Made by a program: the position numbers and the translations under genes
Shown here: piece after piece, positions 13,284 through 14,324 of the stretch
How the letters are laid out: each line of letters opens with the position of its first letter
Position numbering within the stretch: the first letter of the stretch is position 1
Notes under the pieces: generated by a model
What the model saw: the letters and a program-made list of their open reading frames with translations, nothing else
Told to the model about the DNA's origin: nothing
Databases searched by the model: none
Source of the DNA: Bacteroidales bacterium
GTDB lineage: Bacteria; Bacteroidota; Bacteroidia; Bacteroidales; Muribaculaceae
NCBI GenBank assembly: GCA_004552725.1
Contig: SFNM01000048.1
Location: 1-14,324 of the forward strand
DNA: 14,324 nucleotides
Direction: 5' to 3'

Positions 13284-14324
13284 ATGATTCGAAAAATAAT
13301 AGACAGCCTCCGGCCTTGGACATTTGTGCTGATTGCGTGGTTTATAATTAGCATAATGAACTTGTGGCTGATGTATAATTCGCTGGGAGGCACACCGTTT
13401 GTATGTTTAACAGACGGATTGTGGCTGCTTTTGGTGTTTGTGCTGTTGCCAAAGCGATGGCGCAGTTGGTGGTTAGTGGTTTTGGGCTTGTATACCATCA
13501 GCCTTGTGGCAAATAGTTGCTTTTGCAGGGTAATGCAAGATTTTATTCCATTGCAATTATTCTTTGTTTCGAGCAGTTATGAAGGGGAAGTATTAGAGTC
13601 GGGAGTGTCATTATTGCAAGCGATAGATTTGTTATACCCTATAGGATTTCTAACTATTAGTATTCTTTGGCTTTTTGTATTTAAGAAAAAGACTCCTTCC
13701 TATAACATACGCGCCAAAGTGTGGTATTTCATAGTTTGCGTAGTGTTCTCTTTCGGAGCATATTGCTTCCAGATTTATCGCCATATTTTGCACAATGGTG
13801 GGACTTATAGTCATTGTTTCATAAGGCATTTTAAACCGGGGTTCGTTTTCACAGATGATATGGCACACCATGGGTATTTACTCACTTATGGCTTCTATTG
13901 CATTTACAATTCTCTACCTGAGGCGGATCTAACCGACCAAGAAATTGATGCTTATAAAAGTATTCGAAGCGAGGGCGAACTGCCTCTGGAACTCAAAAGC
14001 ATATTTGAGCACAATCGCGATAAGCACCTTATATTGGTTGTGGTAGAATCGCTCACTTCTCAATCTCTAAATAAAGTAGTCAATGGAGTAGAAATCACTC
14101 CTACATTAGATAGCCTTTTAAGCGACAGCACCGTAATTTCATTTAGTCGCGTCAAATCAAACGCAATGATGGGGAACTCATCCGATGGGCATTTGATGTA
14201 CCTAACAGGATTGGTGCCCAGCAATCGATGCGCAATAACCACAACTCCGAAATACACAAAGTTGCCGTCGTTCTGTTACATCCTCAATAACCACACATCT
14301 AAGGTTTTTACCGGTGATAGTCAG
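13284..14324 (+). CDS. LTA synthase / phosphoglycerol transferase-like sulfatase-family membrane protein, partial
   Basis: The open frame runs from the ATG at 13284 to the window edge (347 codons, no stop). The first 160 or so residues hold about four to five hydrophobic segments, for example near 11-30, 43-60, 64-80, 115-130 and 142-158. From about residue 248 the start of an alkaline-phosphatase-superfamily (sulfatase) domain appears: VVVES with metal-ligand candidate E255, then ITPTLDSLL, and GNSSDGHLMYLTGLVP at 297 onward, which lines up with the nucleophile region of LtaS-like enzymes. Such proteins transfer phosphoglycerol, phosphoethanolamine or similar groups outside the inner membrane. 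The nucleophile position holds serine (S299 or S300). No promoter box was seen in the 72 bp after rpmH, so expression may depend on readthrough past the hairpin. The substrate is unknown. Confidence 0.82.
   Translation, partial: MIRKIIDSLRPWTFVLIAWFIISIMNLWLMYNSLGGTPFVCLTDGLWLLLVFVLLPKRWRSWWLVVLGLYTISLVANSCFCRVMQDFIPLQLFFVSSSYEGEVLESGVSLLQAIDLLYPIGFLTISILWLFVFKKKTPSYNIRAKVWYFIVCVVFSFGAYCFQIYRHILHNGGTYSHCFIRHFKPGFVFTDDMAHHGYLLTYGFYCIYNSLPEADLTDQEIDAYKSIRSEGELPLELKSIFEHNRDKHLILVVVESLTSQSLNKVVNGVEITPTLDSLLSDSTVISFSRVKSNAMMGNSSDGHLMYLTGLVPSNRCAITTTPKYTKLPSFCYILNNHTSKVFTGDSQ

Noticed and set aside
13043..13498. Minus-strand frame of 151 residues over rpmH
   Set aside because: It covers rpmH and its terminator in antisense, and no promoter or family features are seen.
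1..14324. CRISPR array, tRNA or rRNA genes, transposase or integrase
   Set aside because: Reading through both strands I saw no spaced direct repeats, no tRNA-like cloverleaf landmarks and no recombinase-like protein. The Wadjet operon therefore has no visible mobility gene in this window.

Overview
The window looks like chromosomal DNA of a Bacteroidales bacterium, probably close to Muribaculaceae. This is inferred from repeated matches to the Bacteroidetes promoter form (TTTG, about 20 bp, TAnnTTTG), short A-rich leaders without clear Shine-Dalgarno sites, and the relatedness of the proteins. The genus cannot be fixed without a search.

Left part (1-5311). A partial leftward gene for a small membrane protein starts at 163. 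Divergent from it is a rightward, tightly packed four-gene run: a LysE-family membrane transporter, a CBM9/DOMON-like protein, a secreted protein joining a transglutaminase-like domain, SH3-like domains and an NlpC/P60 peptidase, and an exported (Tat) dipeptide epimerase of the enolase superfamily. The last two fit a cell-envelope pathway that trims murein peptides and epimerises the resulting dipeptide. The run ends at a strong hairpin (5263-5311).

Middle part (5329-11599, minus strand). A complete Wadjet-type SMC anti-plasmid/defence operon is read right to left as jetA (kleisin-like), jetB (kite-like), jetC (1215-residue SMC/MukB-like ATPase) and jetD (Toprim nuclease). The jetB/jetC and jetC/jetD junctions are ATGA overlaps and jetA/jetB are 9 bp apart, so the four are one co-translated unit. 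JetD is compact and carries a four-cysteine cluster just before the Toprim core. Upstream of jetA lie a TATCTTTG promoter box, a 9-bp inverted repeat, and about 200 bp of GC-rich non-coding DNA with a palindrome and a tandem repeat.

Right part (11906-14324). A leftward pair encodes a YdfG-like short-chain dehydrogenase and a 58-residue winged-helix protein. Divergent from it is rpmH (ribosomal protein bL34) with a textbook promoter and a terminator hairpin. A rightward LTA-synthase/sulfatase-like membrane protein then runs off the window end.

The most notable content is the Wadjet island with its compact JetD, and the murein-peptide operon with its two-peptidase-domain fusion.
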